Positions 38,477 to 51,606 of a stretch of DNA of 64,000 nt are shown piece by piece. The notes under the pieces were generated by a model that saw only the letters and a program-made list of their open reading frames with translations, was not told the DNA's origin and made no database searches. Each line of letters opens with the position of its first letter. Position 1 is the stretch's first letter. Both the position numbers and the translations under genes were made by a program. Source of the stretch: Plantago major (lineage: Eukaryota; Streptophyta; Magnoliopsida; Lamiales; Plantaginaceae); the NCBI GenBank assembly GCA_026545765.1, contig CM048842.1, positions 32,475,167-32,539,166 on the forward strand, written 5' to 3'.

Positions 38477-39229
38477 TGTAACGCCCCGACTTTTGGGTTT
38501 TTAAAAGGAGTAAATTTCAGTCGGGATGTCGGGCGAAAACAGAGCCGAAACGTTTAGTGAAACATGTGAAGATAAAGACAACATTTCATGTCACAGTTGT
38601 TGGAACAAAATATACTTTCTTTCAGTGAACAAAACCACATGATTTTCAACATTCTTGTCTTTAAAAGATAAACAATATAACAGGAAATGACATGAGTTTT
38701 TGAAAAGACAAAAAGACATTATTTTCATTGACAAAATCCCAAATTCGACTACACACTTAGTTTCTTTGAGTTTATCGGTTGTTCATTCTTCGCCACCATC
38801 TCACCTACAAGGAAGGGAATAAAAACAAGTGTCAGAAAAACCTCAATGAGTGTTCAAAGATTTTCCTGTGAAGTTTTCATTAAAATCATAATAATAAAAA
38901 TCAAGAACTTAAAATCCAATATACTTTGAATAACATATACTTTTCAGAAAAAAACATTATTTCATGCCGCTCCTTATAACCCCACAGTAAAACATGCCTT
39001 ATGTCTCCCTGATAGTCGATCAAACTATCGATCGAGGACCACCATGATGTACGGTGGAATTCTGACCAATTAAATCAGTGAAGGCTTTTATCACTCGATT
39101 TAAAGGGAATGGGCAAAGGAAACCGACAAGTAGCTCGCTAGACACAATTGACCAAACTATTGCCAATTAACCTGAACCAAACGTACGTATCTTTCTTGAA
39201 CCGTCAATCAAAACAAAATAATAATCGTG

Positions 39230-39306
<77 letters not shown>

Positions 39307-42300
39307 CAAAATCAGCGGAAGCATGCTAAAACTCTTTCATGATTTTGGTTTTATGCAATAGAACATGCATTTTGGAAAACATGCATTACTTATATATAAG
39401 TTGAAAACATATTAAAATACCTTCCAAGTTTTGAAAATAATACATATATATAATTTTGTAGAACACTCACATTTGAATGTTAGGAAGAGCAAGAACCATG
39501 AAAGTAGTTGCAAGAAGAACAAGCTACAAACTTGAAAAAAAAATACAATAGTACTTGAAGATTTTTGGAAGTAAAATAATCATAATTTTTGTGAGTAAAA
39601 GTGGCTGCAAGATGGGGGTATTTATAGGATGGATTGAGTGAAGATGAAAGGGTTGAAGAGCTAAAAATAAATGGCAATTTAAATGGCTTAAATTGCACTT
39701 AAAACTCATTTTAAAACCAACAATAAAGGTGCAAAATTAAGAGAGACCTTTCACATTTTTTCCAAACATTTAAACACAATAACTAATGATCAGATTTTAC
39801 TTGAGAAAAATTCAAAAATGTTTTTTGGTATCACATAGGGTCAATTGTACACAAAAATAAAATGTGACACACAAAGAATGCAACACTTGGAACAATTAAA
39901 TTGAACTCACAATTATGCATGCATATGTAACAATTAAACTCAAAATATTGAACATGCCTATGTAATATTTAACTTACAATTAGACATGCATAAGTAACAT
40001 AAAAGAGAAACGAAAAGAAAATCAGAACGTTGATCGAAACATAGCTGAAACATAGCATGTAGCATTCGACACTGCAAGCGACCTTTCGTACCGTAAAATG
40101 AAAAAGAAACAAAAATATTTTATTCATTAAAGAAACCTCAAGTTACCAAACTCTTGTATTTTGTTATGAATATAAAATAACACTTTAATTTCTAAACATT
40201 AAGAGAGCCACACACATAAGGACATGCATTTAAATTAAATAATTAAAAATTGACTCTTCACATTATAAATTAATCAAAGCACACAAGTAATTACCATTTA
40301 TTGAATTAATGAATTAAAATAAAATCCCTTCACATAAATCATCAATCATGACTCTTACATATTTCATCAATAAATCTACAAATAAAGATTTTTATTAAGT
40401 TAGACAATTAAAAAGAAGTCTTGTCACATTAATCATTTATAAAGATAAATTTAAGAGATGACTATCAAATTATATTCAAATAATTACACCAACAAATTAA
40501 AGGATAAAATAATCAGATTTTTTAAGTAGGAAAAATACACCAAAAATAATTTCTCTTCTTTAAAGAAAATACAAAATAAATAACCACACATATTACAAAA
40601 TTGACAAGTTACATAGACTTTTAAAACAAATAATAAACATCTAAAACAATAACACAATCAAATTAAAATAATTCAAATATATTTTCAGACAAATACACTA
40701 ATACAAGTAAAAGCATCCAAGGGCAAAAATACTAAGGTACGTTCAAATCTGGGGTGTCATAATCACCCCTCCTTAAAAGAATTTGGTCCCCAAATTCACT
40801 GTTCAAAATTTTCTAAAACATGTTCGCATAAATAAACACACTTTTAACAAATCATACAAGACCCAAAAATACCAAGTTAAATTAAAAACTGGGGTATTAC
40901 ACTCACCCCTCCTTAAAAGAATTTGGTCCCCAAATTCAAACCGTTAAAACATTTTTGACATAAGAAAAGTTTTGAAAAAAAATTGAAGTTTTCCATGCAA
41001 AGAACACATTGAACAGGAAACTATAAAATAAAGCCTTTCGACCTCTTTTTTTGAAGTGAAACGAAAAGTAGTCGGAACGTCAATAGAAATATCAAGAACA
41101 CTTGCAAAGTTACTGCCTACCTTACATACATAAACAAGAAAAGCAAAACCAACTTAAGAAATCATATTGCAAGTCCATGCACACTACCCCGGTTTTTAAG
41201 TGCACTTGGTATTTATGGGTCATATATGATTTATTAAAAGTGTATATTTGCGAGAAAATGTTTTAGAAAATTTTGAAGTGTGAATTTGGGGACCAAATTC
41301 TTTTAAGGAGGGGTGAGTGTGACACCCCAGATTTTGACGTACCTTAGTACCTTTTGTTCTTGCATGATTTAACATTACTAGTTTATTTATATCGAAGTAT
41401 ATTAATATTATTTTTGTTTGATAGTGAAGTTGGTTTTAAAAATATATTATTTGTTTTAAAAGTCTATGCAACTTGTTAATGTGTTATATGTGTATTTAAT
41501 TATTTTTGTTCAATTGACTCTATTAGTAGAGAAAATATTTTTGATATGTTTTTCTACTTAAAAATCTGATTTCTTATTCTTTCTTTTGATGGTATAATTA
41601 TTGAAAAGTAATTGGAAGACCTCTCTTAAAGTTATCTTTATTACTGAAAATTGTGAATAATTTATTCTTAACTGTTTGTCATAATACAAGTTTTTATGTG
41701 AGTGTCTTTATTGATAAAAATGTGAAGAGTCTTTTTATTGAATGCATGTCATTATTTGTGTGGCTTTATTTGAGGTTTTAAAGAGAAACTTGAATTGTGT
41801 TTATGTGAGCTCATTATATGATACATTAATAGTTGTTAAGCTAGAGGAAGTGTAAGAGTCTTTTTAGTTATATTTGTTATTTAAATGTATGCCTTTATAT
41901 GTGTTCTTTATTGATGATTTATGTAAAGAGCTTTTCTTTTATTTCATTATTCAATAAATGGTAATTATTTGTGTGCTTTGATTAATATATAATGTGAAGA
42001 GTCACTTTTTTTTTGAGATATAATATTGCAATTACAATAATTGGATAAGGACAAGTTTATCACTCAATACATGCCTAGACTCTAATCACCATTTTCTATA
42101 CAGAGAGTACAATCACCCATTTCAGAATCGAACGTGACCTCTTGGAGTGCAGGTGTCTCAACTTTCTTTCTACAAACGCTTTGACATGCACATTTGACAT
42201 GCACTCTTGAGTCACTTTTGAATTATGTACTTTACATGCATGTCTTTAGGTGTGTGTGGCCCTCTTAATGTTTAGAAATTTAAAGTATTATTTATATTAA

Positions 42301-42885
42301 TATATTTTAAAATGGAAGAGTATGGAAAGTGCAGTTTCTTTTATAAATAAAATATTTTCCTTTCTATTTCAAGGTGCAGTACGAAAGGTCGCTTATTATG
42401 TCAAATGTTTCAAGCTACGTTTCGGCTATGTTTCGATCTATGTTTTGATTTTCTTTTCGTTTATCTTTTACATTATTCTTTTGAGTAACTTATGCATGTC
42501 TACTTGTAAGTTATATATTTATATGAATGTCCAATATTTTAAGTTTATTTTTTTACATGTGCATGTCTAATTGCGTATTCAATTTACTTGCTCTAAATGT
42601 TATTTTTTTTTATGTGTCACATCTTATTTTTATGTACAAATGACCCTAAAGTGTACTAAACATTTTTTGCATCTCTTTCTTTGTTAAATTTGATCCATTT
42701 GTCATTAGTTAGTGGTTTTAAATGTTTGTGAAAGAATTCAATAGCCTCTCTTAATTTGGCACCTTTATTTTTGATTTTATTATGAGTTTTAAAGTGCTTT
42801 TAAGCCTTTCAAATTGTCATTTAGTATTAGCTCTTCAACCCTTCACCTTCCCATAATTCACCCTATAAATACCCTTCTTTTGAAG
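38477..42885. mobile_element. Back-to-back gypsy LTR pair forming a long inverted repeat (fossil)
   Basis: A minus-strand LTR spans 38477-40764 (element-sense start TATGACACCCCAGATTTGAACG, end CGGGGCGTTACA). A plus-strand LTR starts at 41322 (TGTGACACCCCAGATTTTGAC) and runs about 1.56 kb to 42885, where it stops near its TATA box (CTATAAATACCC). Each is preceded, facing inward, by the same purine tract TTCTTTTAAGGAGGGGTGA and GAATTTGGGGACCAAATTC. A second truncated LTR start with its own tract sits near 40895. The result is an imperfect palindrome with arms above 1.5 kb and a spacer of about 250 bp. It interrupts the SIRE gag region. The arms are clearly diverged, so it is old. Broken, no coding. 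Confidence 0.7.
39232..39304. repeat. TA microsatellite
   Basis: This is about 36 TA units inside the minus-strand LTR arm. The plus-strand arm lacks it. Confidence 0.95.
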
Positions 42886-42899
42886 TATGTCTATTGCCT

Positions 42900-44517
42900 C
42901 TTCGTGTAACTTTTCTGTCTCAGCTATCTGTGCCTTTAGAAATACATTCTCAGCATCCTTTGACTCAGATAGCTTCTACAGTTGTGAACACTCCTTTTAA
43001 AGAGATTTCTTTTCAGCTTCATGAATTTTGGTTCTTACTTGGACAACCATAAATTCTCTTTCATAAAGATCAAGTTCCTTTCTGAGGTGTTCTAGATCTT
43101 TGATTCCTTCCTCATCACTCTCATAGTTTATAAATTGAGAAATAGTGGTTACCTCAGCCATTAGGCATGGCTCGATGTTGGAGCAATCTGGATAGATTTC
43201 CTCATCAACCCCGCACATTTCCTTCTTCTTTTGACCAAAGTCAACCAATTCATGAGTGATGCCACACAACTCCGGTGATGGAAGTTTAGAATCATCTGAA
43301 TCTTCATCCTCAGACTGAGAGTCAAGATCAAGAGCATCCAGTAGGATTTGAATCTTCTTCCTTTCTTCAGTGAGCATAGCTCTTTGACCTCTCTTGAAAT
43401 TGCTCCTATCTTTCTTGTCACCTATCTTTAGCTTGTTGTAAGCTGGGCAGTCCTTTTTAAAGTGACCAGGTATCTAACAATAGAAACATGTATCATTTTT
43501 TATTTCTGCTCCCTTAGTACTCGATGTTTGCTGAGCAGGCTTGTTCAGCGAGCTAGCCAATTGCATACTTTTGTACTGGTGATAGTTGGGACCTAGATGC
43601 TTTTTCAGCTTCTCTTTGGTCCTTCTTCTTTCAATCTCCTGACTGATGTACTTTCTCATATTCTTTACAGCAAGAGCATTTTCCTCAGTCACCTCTTTGG
43701 TATCCTTCTTTTCAGAAGTACCTTGAGTTGTTAGAGCAATATTCTGCGATGTTTCAGCAGTCATGTGTCCTCTTTGCTTTGTCTCATAGTTGACAGTTGC
43801 CAAGTGTGAGAAATGCTCCACTGAGTGATGTTAGGCATTCTTTGGTTGAAATAGAAGTAATGAGTGTGTTCCCAGTCTTGATTTAGACTTCTCACGATAG
43901 TCTTAATCTTTTCAGAGTTAGAGTATCTCTCACTCTCACCAAGTGCAGCCATCTCGCTCATCAGTGTTGTGAACCTGAAATCAAGTTCTTCAAGTGTCTC
44001 GGTGGGACCTTGTTTAAAGTTTTGGAATTTGAGCTTCAAAACTTCGAACTTGTTTTCCTTGGTTTTCTCAGTATAGGGACAGACTTCAATCAGTGACTAG
44101 GCTTCTTTCGCCGTTTTTGCACACCACAGTTTGCACTGTATGTGGTCTGGAGTAGAACGTATGATGTTTCTTGCTTGACAATCTAGCCTATTTCTCTTGG
44201 AATCTTCCGATGTCCAGAGATGTCTGGGCTTTGGTTCGCATGCAATTTCACCAGTTGGTCTAGCACTTGTAGTTGTGCCAGATGTGGAGGAACCAGCAAC
44301 ATCTGTGTCAGTAGGTTCCTTGTCTCGACCATTAGAAACTTCAATGACTTGCTTCTCTCATTGAATGACAATGGGGCCATTCTTTATAACTTCGATCATT
44401 TTGTCACTAATAGCTTCCAGGTGAAGCATCATGTTGTTCTTCCATTTTTCATAGTTCTCTGGCTTGAGAACGAGAGAAAGTGCCCACAGATATCTACACT
44501 CAGATACCTTGGACATA
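42900..44517 (-). pseudogene. SIRE gag remains (fossil)
   Basis: The minus-strand N-terminus near 44517 (ENYEKWKNNMMLHLEAISDK) and the following UBN2-type gag block (FQNFKQGPTETLEELDFRF near 44020; SNSEKIKTIVRSLNQDWEH) are standard for SIRE/Maximus gag. They are followed by a basic region, a single Cys-x-x-Tyr-Cys remnant of a zinc knuckle near 43480 and an acidic coiled-coil segment near 43300. Broken in several places. Confidence 0.82.
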
Positions 44518-44574
44518 AACTATGTTTCTGAAAAGAAATATATTATAACAAGTTGTTTCAACAAGTGGTATCTG

Positions 44575-45730
44575 GAGTTGTGATAATCTCTGGAAAAGGA
44601 CGTGCAAAGCATCAGAAGAACTCTGATAGTATAAGATCTCTGATACAATGCATAGTTCCGTTGGCACTACAGGACAAAGTATAGTACAATGCATTGAATG
44701 CGCGGACAGAAATGTCTGAACAAAAACGGTAGCTTATGAAGAAGAATACAAGCGTTTACGATTACTATACTCGGATATCAATAGTTTGAATTTGATTTAA
44801 GCTACTGTGGATACTATTCAAACGGCACTCAAATTCATCTATCAATATCAACACTTAGGCTGCTTGAGAACACACCTTAGAACACTGAACACACATTGAA
44901 TACTCTCACACAAGCTCTCTCAAGCACACTACTTACCTTCAAGCTTTCTGTTGCGACCAAAGCTCTTGATTCTATGTAGCACAAAAGTTCTAAGTGTCCT
45001 GATCCTTAACAAGCATTGCCATTTGTGAAAGAGTTGAATTAAGATTTGATATCTGAGATTCATTCTCTTGAACATTTATCATAGACTTGGGTCAGTTAAG
45101 AATAAGATACCATACATTGCAAAGTGTATTAAGTATACTTGATTCTCAGAGCTATCTGCATAACTGAACAAGTTATTAAAGAAGCTCACCTGACAAACTA
45201 CCTTAACCAACACCTTAATTGGCGTGGAGTACAGGAAGTACTTAGTTTAGGAAACTAAGGAACAACTCCAGGAAAGAGGTTTCTGAGTACAGGAAGTACA
45301 TGGCTGTGAAAGCCGGGGAATAACTCAGGGGGAACACTTGGTTGGGAACCTAGTGTAATTAGGAATCGAGAGAAGATATTTGTAAGGTTACATCAATTAT
45401 CTGTCTTAGTGGATTCTTAGTGGATTCTAGGTCTGAGAAAGGCCGAAGTGGATTAGTTGAAGGATTACGCCACCTTCAGATACCACTATTAAAAAGACTT
45501 GTGTTATTTACTTTCTGCATTTTATTACTTGCTTTATTTACCTTGCAAAGTATTTACACCTATCTTGCTGAGCACGTGCAATTATCACAGAAAAGTCTTC
45601 CGCTCTCTGAAATTAAGTATCAGATATCTTCACAGACATCTGAGAAACCGTGTTTATCGAAAAAAGTTTTAAAAGACTATTCACCCCCCCCCCCCCCTAG
45701 TCTTTTACTTTGCCATTATCTGGACCAACA
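44575..45730 (+). repeat. SIRE LTR fragment, plus orientation (fossil)
   Basis: From about 44640 it parallels the plus-strand LTR at 57560-58525 (CTACAGGACAAA, CAAATTCATCTATCAATATC-type TATA area, TTGCGACCAAAGCTCTTGA). It continues to the LTR end AAAAGACTATTCA, a run of 14 C (45684-45697), CTAG and GGACCAACA. It is oriented opposite to the gag next to it, so it is a rearranged neighbour and not that element's own 5' LTR. Confidence 0.65.
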
Positions 45731-46148
45731 GTTTGGTTGAATTGGATTGATTGATTTCTGTACGCCGACCGTGTGACAAATATGAATGATTGCCCTAGAA
45801 CGAATTAGCATTACTTGATCATTACCACTGCGTTCATCTTCTCTCATTGTAAAAATCATTATTTGCTTTATCTTATTCTAGTTTTTAGAAACAACCAACT
45901 TACAAATCAATCTATTTTCACAAGTAACTGTTTGCTTTCAAACCGTTGTGGTAGCTTAATTGGTTCCTTAGCGAACGTTCTTGTGGTTAGTATTGTCTGT
46001 CTACAACAACTGCTTACTACTTCTTTTCTAAGTAATAATTTGAGCACATCAAATTTGGCACCACTGCCGGGGAATCAATTCCTACTGTAGCGCTTGATTG
46101 CAAATTTTTACTCGTTTTGTTTATAGTTTTCTTTTGTTTCGTTAGTTT

Positions 46149-46844
46149 TTGTTTTTTCGGAACTACTCGTGGTTTCTTGTCTTCGTGTGTGTAGGGACTT
46201 ATGCAACCAAGAAACCATATCTTATGGACATCTACTCTATCTGCCAGAAAGAGAGGGGACTCCTTCATAGTTTCCATCAGTTTCCTGGAGAAAGATTCTA
46301 CGATGCGTGGTATCGGTTTAGAGAGCTTGAAAAAGGGTGCATAAATGCTAGATTGAGCGGTAGGGATGTGATAGGATGTTTCTGTTTTGGATTGACCAAG
46401 GATGATCAAACAATATTAGAAGAAGCCGCGAGACAACCCATAGATGAGTTTAAACTTAAACAATTCTTTGAGTTAGCCAATTCTTTGAGTTTGTCGATGT
46501 TGCTAATTGAGGACATCCAGCGTGAGAAGATAAACCATCCTGCTGAGCTGACTTCTGAATCTGCCCCTACTGTACAAGAAGAAACCCATTCTACTCCCTT
46601 ACCTGTTGAGCTGACTTTTGAACCTACCCCTATGGTACAAGAAGAAACACATTCTACTTGCTTACCTGCTGAGCTGACTCCTGAATCTGCCCCTACGGTA
46701 CAAGAAGAAACCCATGATTCGCACGTCATAGTCCCATCATACACATTGGACTGCCCAGGGAGTTTCGACCCACTTTTTCATTTTTATTTTCCCTCTGATT
46801 CCCATAGTTATTTTTTAGTTTTTGAATTTTCAGATTTTGTTTAA
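46149..46844 (+). pseudogene. Athila-like gag relic (fossil)
   Basis: The gag-type segment FYDAWYRFRELEKGCINARL (near 46300-46360) and the following CFCFGLTKDDQTILEEAA block parallel the retrotransposon gag fold (xxYEAWERFKxLLxxCP, then FYxGL). The tail holds three tandem copies of a 21-residue unit. Only this gag part survives of the coding region. Confidence 0.65.
46541..46712 (+). repeat. 63-bp tandem repeat in the gag tail
   Basis: Units at 46541-46603 and 46604-46666 and a partial unit from 46667 each encode (A/V)ELTxExxPxVQEETHSTxLP. The lengths are exact multiples of three and the units are only slightly diverged. Confidence 0.9.
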
Positions 46845-46849
46845 TTTTA

Positions 46850-48487
46850 GTTTGCAGGGAGTCATGGAACTGTTAGAGAACCTGAGGAGAAGAGCTAAGG
46901 ATGGCTCACAAAATCTTTGAGGATCTGGAGACGGATGCAAGGGATTCATTCCCGTTTGATAATGGATAGCAGCATTTCCCAAAAGTCGAGCCAATGACTA
47001 TAATAAAAGGCGCTTCCCGGGAGGCAACCCAGGGGTAAGTTTTTCTTTATCAGTTTGTTATTTTTTCTTTTATGTTGTCCTTCGCTTGCTTAAACTTGAA
47101 ACTCGAGGACGAGCTAAAGTTTAGGTTTGGGGAGGGATTTCATGTGTTTTGTGTTCGTATTTATCGCTTTCATAGTAGTGGTCGGTGAGCCACATAGGAT
47201 TGCATATCTTTTTGCGGCCTGTGTGCCTTATTTGTCTACGTGGGGTGGTATGTTAGCCACTTTTATGTGATTCTTTTGTTTTCAGTTTATGTTTGTGTCT
47301 TAGCTTTTTAGATAGTCTTTTGGCCTACGTTTTTGGCCTATTTTCAATTTTTTGTGGTGAGTCTGAGTCTTTGACCAAGTCAAACGTCCATTGAAGGTGT
47401 TAAATCCACTTGCTACTTACGTTTTATTTGATGATTAGCTGGAAGTAGGATAGTGTATTTTTAATCCTGCAAGGTCGTTTCTCTTTTAAATAGCAAGTTT
47501 GTTTAGCTCCTTGGTCCAAAAAACCTATGAGAAGCCTGAGAGCAGATGAAAATTTTTTGTACCGGCAAATGTATTGTGTGATTTCCTGGGTTGTGCAAGT
47601 TTTTACGTATTACTTACGCCTTTTCATACTTATGTGTACTCAGTCTTGTTAGGGATGACGAACGGCATGCTCTTTTTAAGCTCTTCCCAGGTTTGGGGAG
47701 AGAATTGTTATCTTGCGACTTTTATGTGCTGTTTTGCATTATTGCTGAACAGTTTGTTTACTGCTCCTTAAAAGCTTATTGATATTTGAATCTCGGGGTG
47801 GATCTATGGTCTTCATTGATCACTGTTAGTCGTGTTTCAAATACTACCTATATACCGGCGTGGTCCTAAAAAGCCATATGTCCGTGAGGGTTGATGGCAC
47901 GTACACCAAACTGACAGGCACAAAAGTGCGGACTTTCGGTAAAATAGACACCTACAAAATATTGAGATTAAAAGAGCCCAATGAGGCCAAGCACTGAATA
48001 TACAATGAAGAATTTGATTGAGATTGGAATCGGTTGACGTGATTAGGGGGAGCAATTTCAGCTTTTGTTTTCTGAAAAAATGAGTCGCCTGTTAAGTCCC
48101 TTTCGATCTAATGAGATGAGTGCAAAAGCATAAGATATTCTAGGCACCTTTGTGACGCAAGTCACCTTCCCAGTTTATTTTTGAGCTTATACCCCATTTG
48201 GATACTTCCAAGAGAGTGAAAGATACACTGCATTCACCTGTGAGGGACTAGCGAGCTACACTTAAGTGCTATTTGTCTGGGAAACAATTGTGTTTGATTT
48301 TCTGTACACTATTTTGCCAAAGTTGGTTTGATGACAAATTTTTTGCATCTCGTGGATTTACTGTTTACAATGGTAGATTTGGTCACTTGGGACCTTGAAT
48401 CTTTGTTTGTTTTCGTGGTTTCAAGTCTAGTTGTGTCTAGGATTGTTTGTTTGCTCGGGGACAAGCAAAGGTTCGGTTTGGGGAGTT
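46850..48487 (+). other. Non-coding 3' interior of the Athila-like fossil
   Basis: There is no domain-bearing frame. It ends in the purine-rich tract GGTTCGGTTTGGGGAGTT directly before the 3' LTR. Confidence 0.6.
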
Positions 48488-48800
48488 TGAGGAGACTATA
48501 ATTTAGAGTCTCATTTAGTCCTTTTTAGCGGTCTTTATTAGTCTTTGTTTATGGTTTTATAGTGTCTTGTGCGTTTTTATGCTTTGGTGCTTTGTTTGTG
48601 TTTTGTAGAATTTTTGTGTCCCGAAGGTGAAAATCGGAGTGAAAACATTGGTTCTAGATCTTTGAATGTAGAGTACCTGGGCGAAAACGGAAGTGGATTC
48701 GGAGTTCGGACGAAGATTTGAGAGCCGTTTTAGCGAAGCTTGCAAAAGTGAAGTTTTACGGGGCAGTCTACCCATTCTAGCCATAAGACCACTCCCAATA

Positions 48801-48897
48801 GGTCGTCGCGACGACCGTGAATAGTTGCGGTCGTGAGCGACGGCTGATTTAACGACCACTGTAGGAAAAAAACTGTCCAACAGGTCGTCGGACGACC
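48801..48897. repeat. Left subterminal palindromes of PIF/Harbinger
   Basis: There is a perfect 16-bp palindrome GGTCGTCGCGACGACC (48801-48816) and a 15-bp one GGTCGTCGGACGACC (48883-48897). Both are followed by TGAATAGT within a few bases. Repeated GGTCGTC words are candidate transposase or Myb-partner binding sites. Confidence 0.85.
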
Positions 48898-49301
48898 ATG
48901 AATAGTGTTTTTTTTTCGTATTTTTTTAAACTTGCTTAACATATTATAAGAGTGTTTAGAAGTTGAAATTACTCAAATTGGATTCTTAAAACTCGTTTTA
49001 TAATTTATTGAGATTGAAATCAGAATGAACAAAATGGAACAAGACAGAATAAATCTAGTTGAAGGATTGTTGTCTGCACATTATGAGGAAAGGTACCATT
49101 GGATACCTGACTACACAGTATCAATCCTCATTCCAAGGATTGAATTTCAAGGTGAATATCAATTTCATCTGAATTTGAAGTCTCAATTCCAACATGAATT
49201 TTGACTCGTTTCAGTATAAATAGACTACACTTTTTCATCTAAACCTCACACCCAACAACTCAATATCAGATCAAATTTCCAACTCAAACACTCTTTGCAA
49301 G

Positions 49302-49880
49302 ATATCTTCCAGTTCGTCGTGGAGGCCGGTGATCCCTGATGCACAAATATGGACTGAAGCCCAAGAGAATGCTGCTCGTACCTATCAAGACTTCCATTTA
49401 TACGATGGAAAGATGACTAAGGAAAGTGTGGTATTCATGCTTCACAGTCTGTTGAAGTGTGCCCAGCTAGGGATGTGGTGTTATCCTCACAAGCAGGAAC
49501 AAGCCCTACTGGTGGTGCAGAATCAGCTTGCGGAGCAAGGTGCCAACTATACGTTGAAAGACATGATGGCTGAGGTGGAGAAGCTCTATACAAGGTACTT
49601 TTGCTACAACAGGATCCTCACTTAGCCTTGTAAACGGCGTGGTTGCATTAGCTTCAGTGGTGGTAGGAATCGAGTCGACTTGAAGGTTTGGGCAGAGATA
49701 ATGGCCTATGACTGTCACGCTAAGTGGTACTACGTGGTAGATGAACCACTCTTTGAACAACTAAAGGTGTTGTTTAAGAAATGTAAGTGTCAGGATCCGG
49801 TGACAGATGCAGCAAGATGCCCCCCACCCGTGTTCAAAGACATTCCAATACAAGGTGAGGGATTCTCCCACAGGGGGTAA
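49302..49880 (+). pseudogene. PIF/Harbinger Myb/SANT-like partner protein, damaged
   Basis: PIF/Harbinger elements encode a Myb/SANT-like protein that helps bring the transposase to the nucleus and to the ends. The frame IWTEAQENAARTYQDF (from 49338) and, after a break, VWAEIMAYDCHAKWYYVVDE (near 49683-49745) resemble such proteins, with the tail FEQLKVLFKKCK. A TAG at 49623-49625 interrupts the frame, which then resumes in phase. There is no ATG just upstream. An ATA at 49302, before a Ser-rich lead (SSSSSWRP), sits where a start would be expected. So at least one nonsense change, and probably a lost start, make this copy defective. The family call is moderate. Confidence 0.6.
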
Positions 49881-50233
49881 TTGAGCAACATAATCACCCC
49901 TTATTGTCTGTTTGTCTTTCAATTAGTGTTTGTTGTTTGTACGTTTTATTAAATCCTTAGGTTTTATTTTATGTTGTATTTGTGCTATGTTGTAATGTCT
50001 AATTTCCAGTGAAATAAAAAGGGGTGCATATTCATATTATGAAGAACTTGCATATTCGTTGAAATCAACTCAGAAACAACAATACATCAAACATTACATT
50101 GCAAACAAAGACATGAAAGACAAAGAATGCAAACAACAATACAACAAACATTACAATGCAAATAACAGGAAACAAACCAACAACACACATGCATAAAAAT
50201 GAAATAAACAACAACACATTACAATGAAAAGAA

Positions 50234-51606
50234 CTACTCATGGTTGAAAGACCAAACATGGTTCATGATGTCTTCTTGAAGCCTCAAATGGGTCTCCTTA
50301 CTTTCTAGGCCAGCCCTTTTGCTCAAATAGCCATCCATTTGATTGATATAGGAATCCCTGCGTGTGTAGGCATTAAGCTCATCGTTGTGGATGCCTAATT
50401 CTACAGCATCATCATTGAATTCTGCTATCACGTCTTTGTAGTTGCGATATAAGTGCCGCTCATCCTCTACTATCATATTGTGCAAACAAATGCAACAATT
50501 CATGATCCTAGCAAGGTCTTCTCGGTTATGGGCCAATGCTGGATCCTTAATTACTTTGAAACGTGCTTGGAGAACTCCGAAAGCACGTTCGACATCTTTC
50601 CTGCACGCCTCTTGCCGCATTGCGAACTTGGCCTGTTTTGGATTGATAGGACCCTTAATTGACTTCACAAATGTTGCCCACATAGGATATATGCCGTCAG
50701 TTAGATAGTACCCCATGTCGTATTGATTCCCATTCACTTCGAAGTTAACAGCAGGAGCTTTTCCCCTTAGTAATTCGTCGAATACCGGTGACCGTTCCAC
50801 AATGGTTCGATCATTCAACTTCCCTGAAACACCAAAGAAAGCATGCCAAATCCAAGTATCTTGGGATGCAACCGCCTCCAAAACAAGTGTGGCTCTCTTG
50901 TTTTTTCCTTGAAGCGCCCTTTCCAACCCGACGGACAGTTCTTCCATTCCCAGTGCATGCAATCGATACTTCCAAGCATGCCGGGAAAACCTCGACTAGT
51001 GTTCACCTCGACTAATTGACGTACATCCTCCGCATTGGCCCTCCTCATATATGTAGGACCAAAAACCGCAACAACACCATCACAAAAGGCCTTCAATGCC
51101 TCTTGACCAGTCGTTTGGCTTACACGACTGTATTCGTCCACCATGTCTGCACATACACCATATGCAAGTTGTCGGATGGCAGATGTGCATTTCTGTTTCG
51201 CCGTAAAACCCAACCTCCCTGTAGCATCCCGGCGTTGTTGAAAATACGGATCGTATTGCTCTAAAGCTTCGATGATCCGGAGAAACAATGGCCTTTGCAT
51301 CCTGAACCGACGTCGGAACTTGACCGCTCCCCATGTTGGACGTTCAACAAAATAATCGTTATCGAGTAGAACAGCAAATTGTTCCCTCTTCCGATCAATG
51401 TATTCACGCGTATACCCCGACCTCCTTCGTGGATTTTGTTGCTCGCAGTGGTTGATTATGTGAGGAGTGGCTTGAATAAGAAGTCTGGTAGCACGGGTAT
51501 AGTAATCAGTTTGTGTGCTTGAAGAGGAATCAGCATATTGTGCAAACTCATCATCATCGGAACTAGATGATGATAAGTTGTTGATGTAGTGATTAATTGC
51601 AGACAT
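50234..51606 (-). pseudogene. PIF/Harbinger transposase, one frameshift
   Basis: This DDE nuclease cuts and pastes the element and belongs to the DDE_Tnp_4/ALP1-like family. The N-terminal part runs from the ATG at 51606 through RRRFRMQRPLFLRIIEALEQ and AIRQLAYGVCADMVDEYSR. The catalytic residues are the Asp of GSIDCMHWEWKNCP, the Asp of YYLTDGIYPMW and the Glu of RKDVERAFGVLQARF. The order and the conserved CCICLHNMIVED end match the family. The only clear defect is a one-base loss in a G run near 50917-50919, just after WKNCPSGWKG. It moves the reading into the frame that continues to the stop at 50234. The total length of about 456 residues is normal. A sequencing or assembly error would leave an intact gene. 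Confidence 0.93.

Larger units (their letters stand above)
19949..45730 (-). mobile_element. SIRE/Maximus-type Ty1-copia element, broken and nested (fossil)
   Basis: Reading on the minus strand, the remains follow copia order: gag (about 44517-42900 and 38470-37560), protease with GAG-pre-integrase (37539-37114), integrase (37098-36434), RT-RNase H (27643-26283) and a long env-like region (25375-19949). Two later insertions, a gypsy LARD and an inverted gypsy LTR pair, split it. The env-like fourth region after RNase H defines the SIRE/Maximus lineage. The 3' LTR is not seen next to the env-like end. The LTR piece at the gag end lies in the opposite orientation, so the copy is rearranged. It is broken many times over (well above ten breaks) and fairly old. 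Confidence 0.8.

Noticed and set aside
45420-45740. A 106-codon plus-strand frame with a hydrophobic stretch
   Set aside because: It lies wholly in a SIRE LTR fragment and ends in the poly-C tract; a chance frame.
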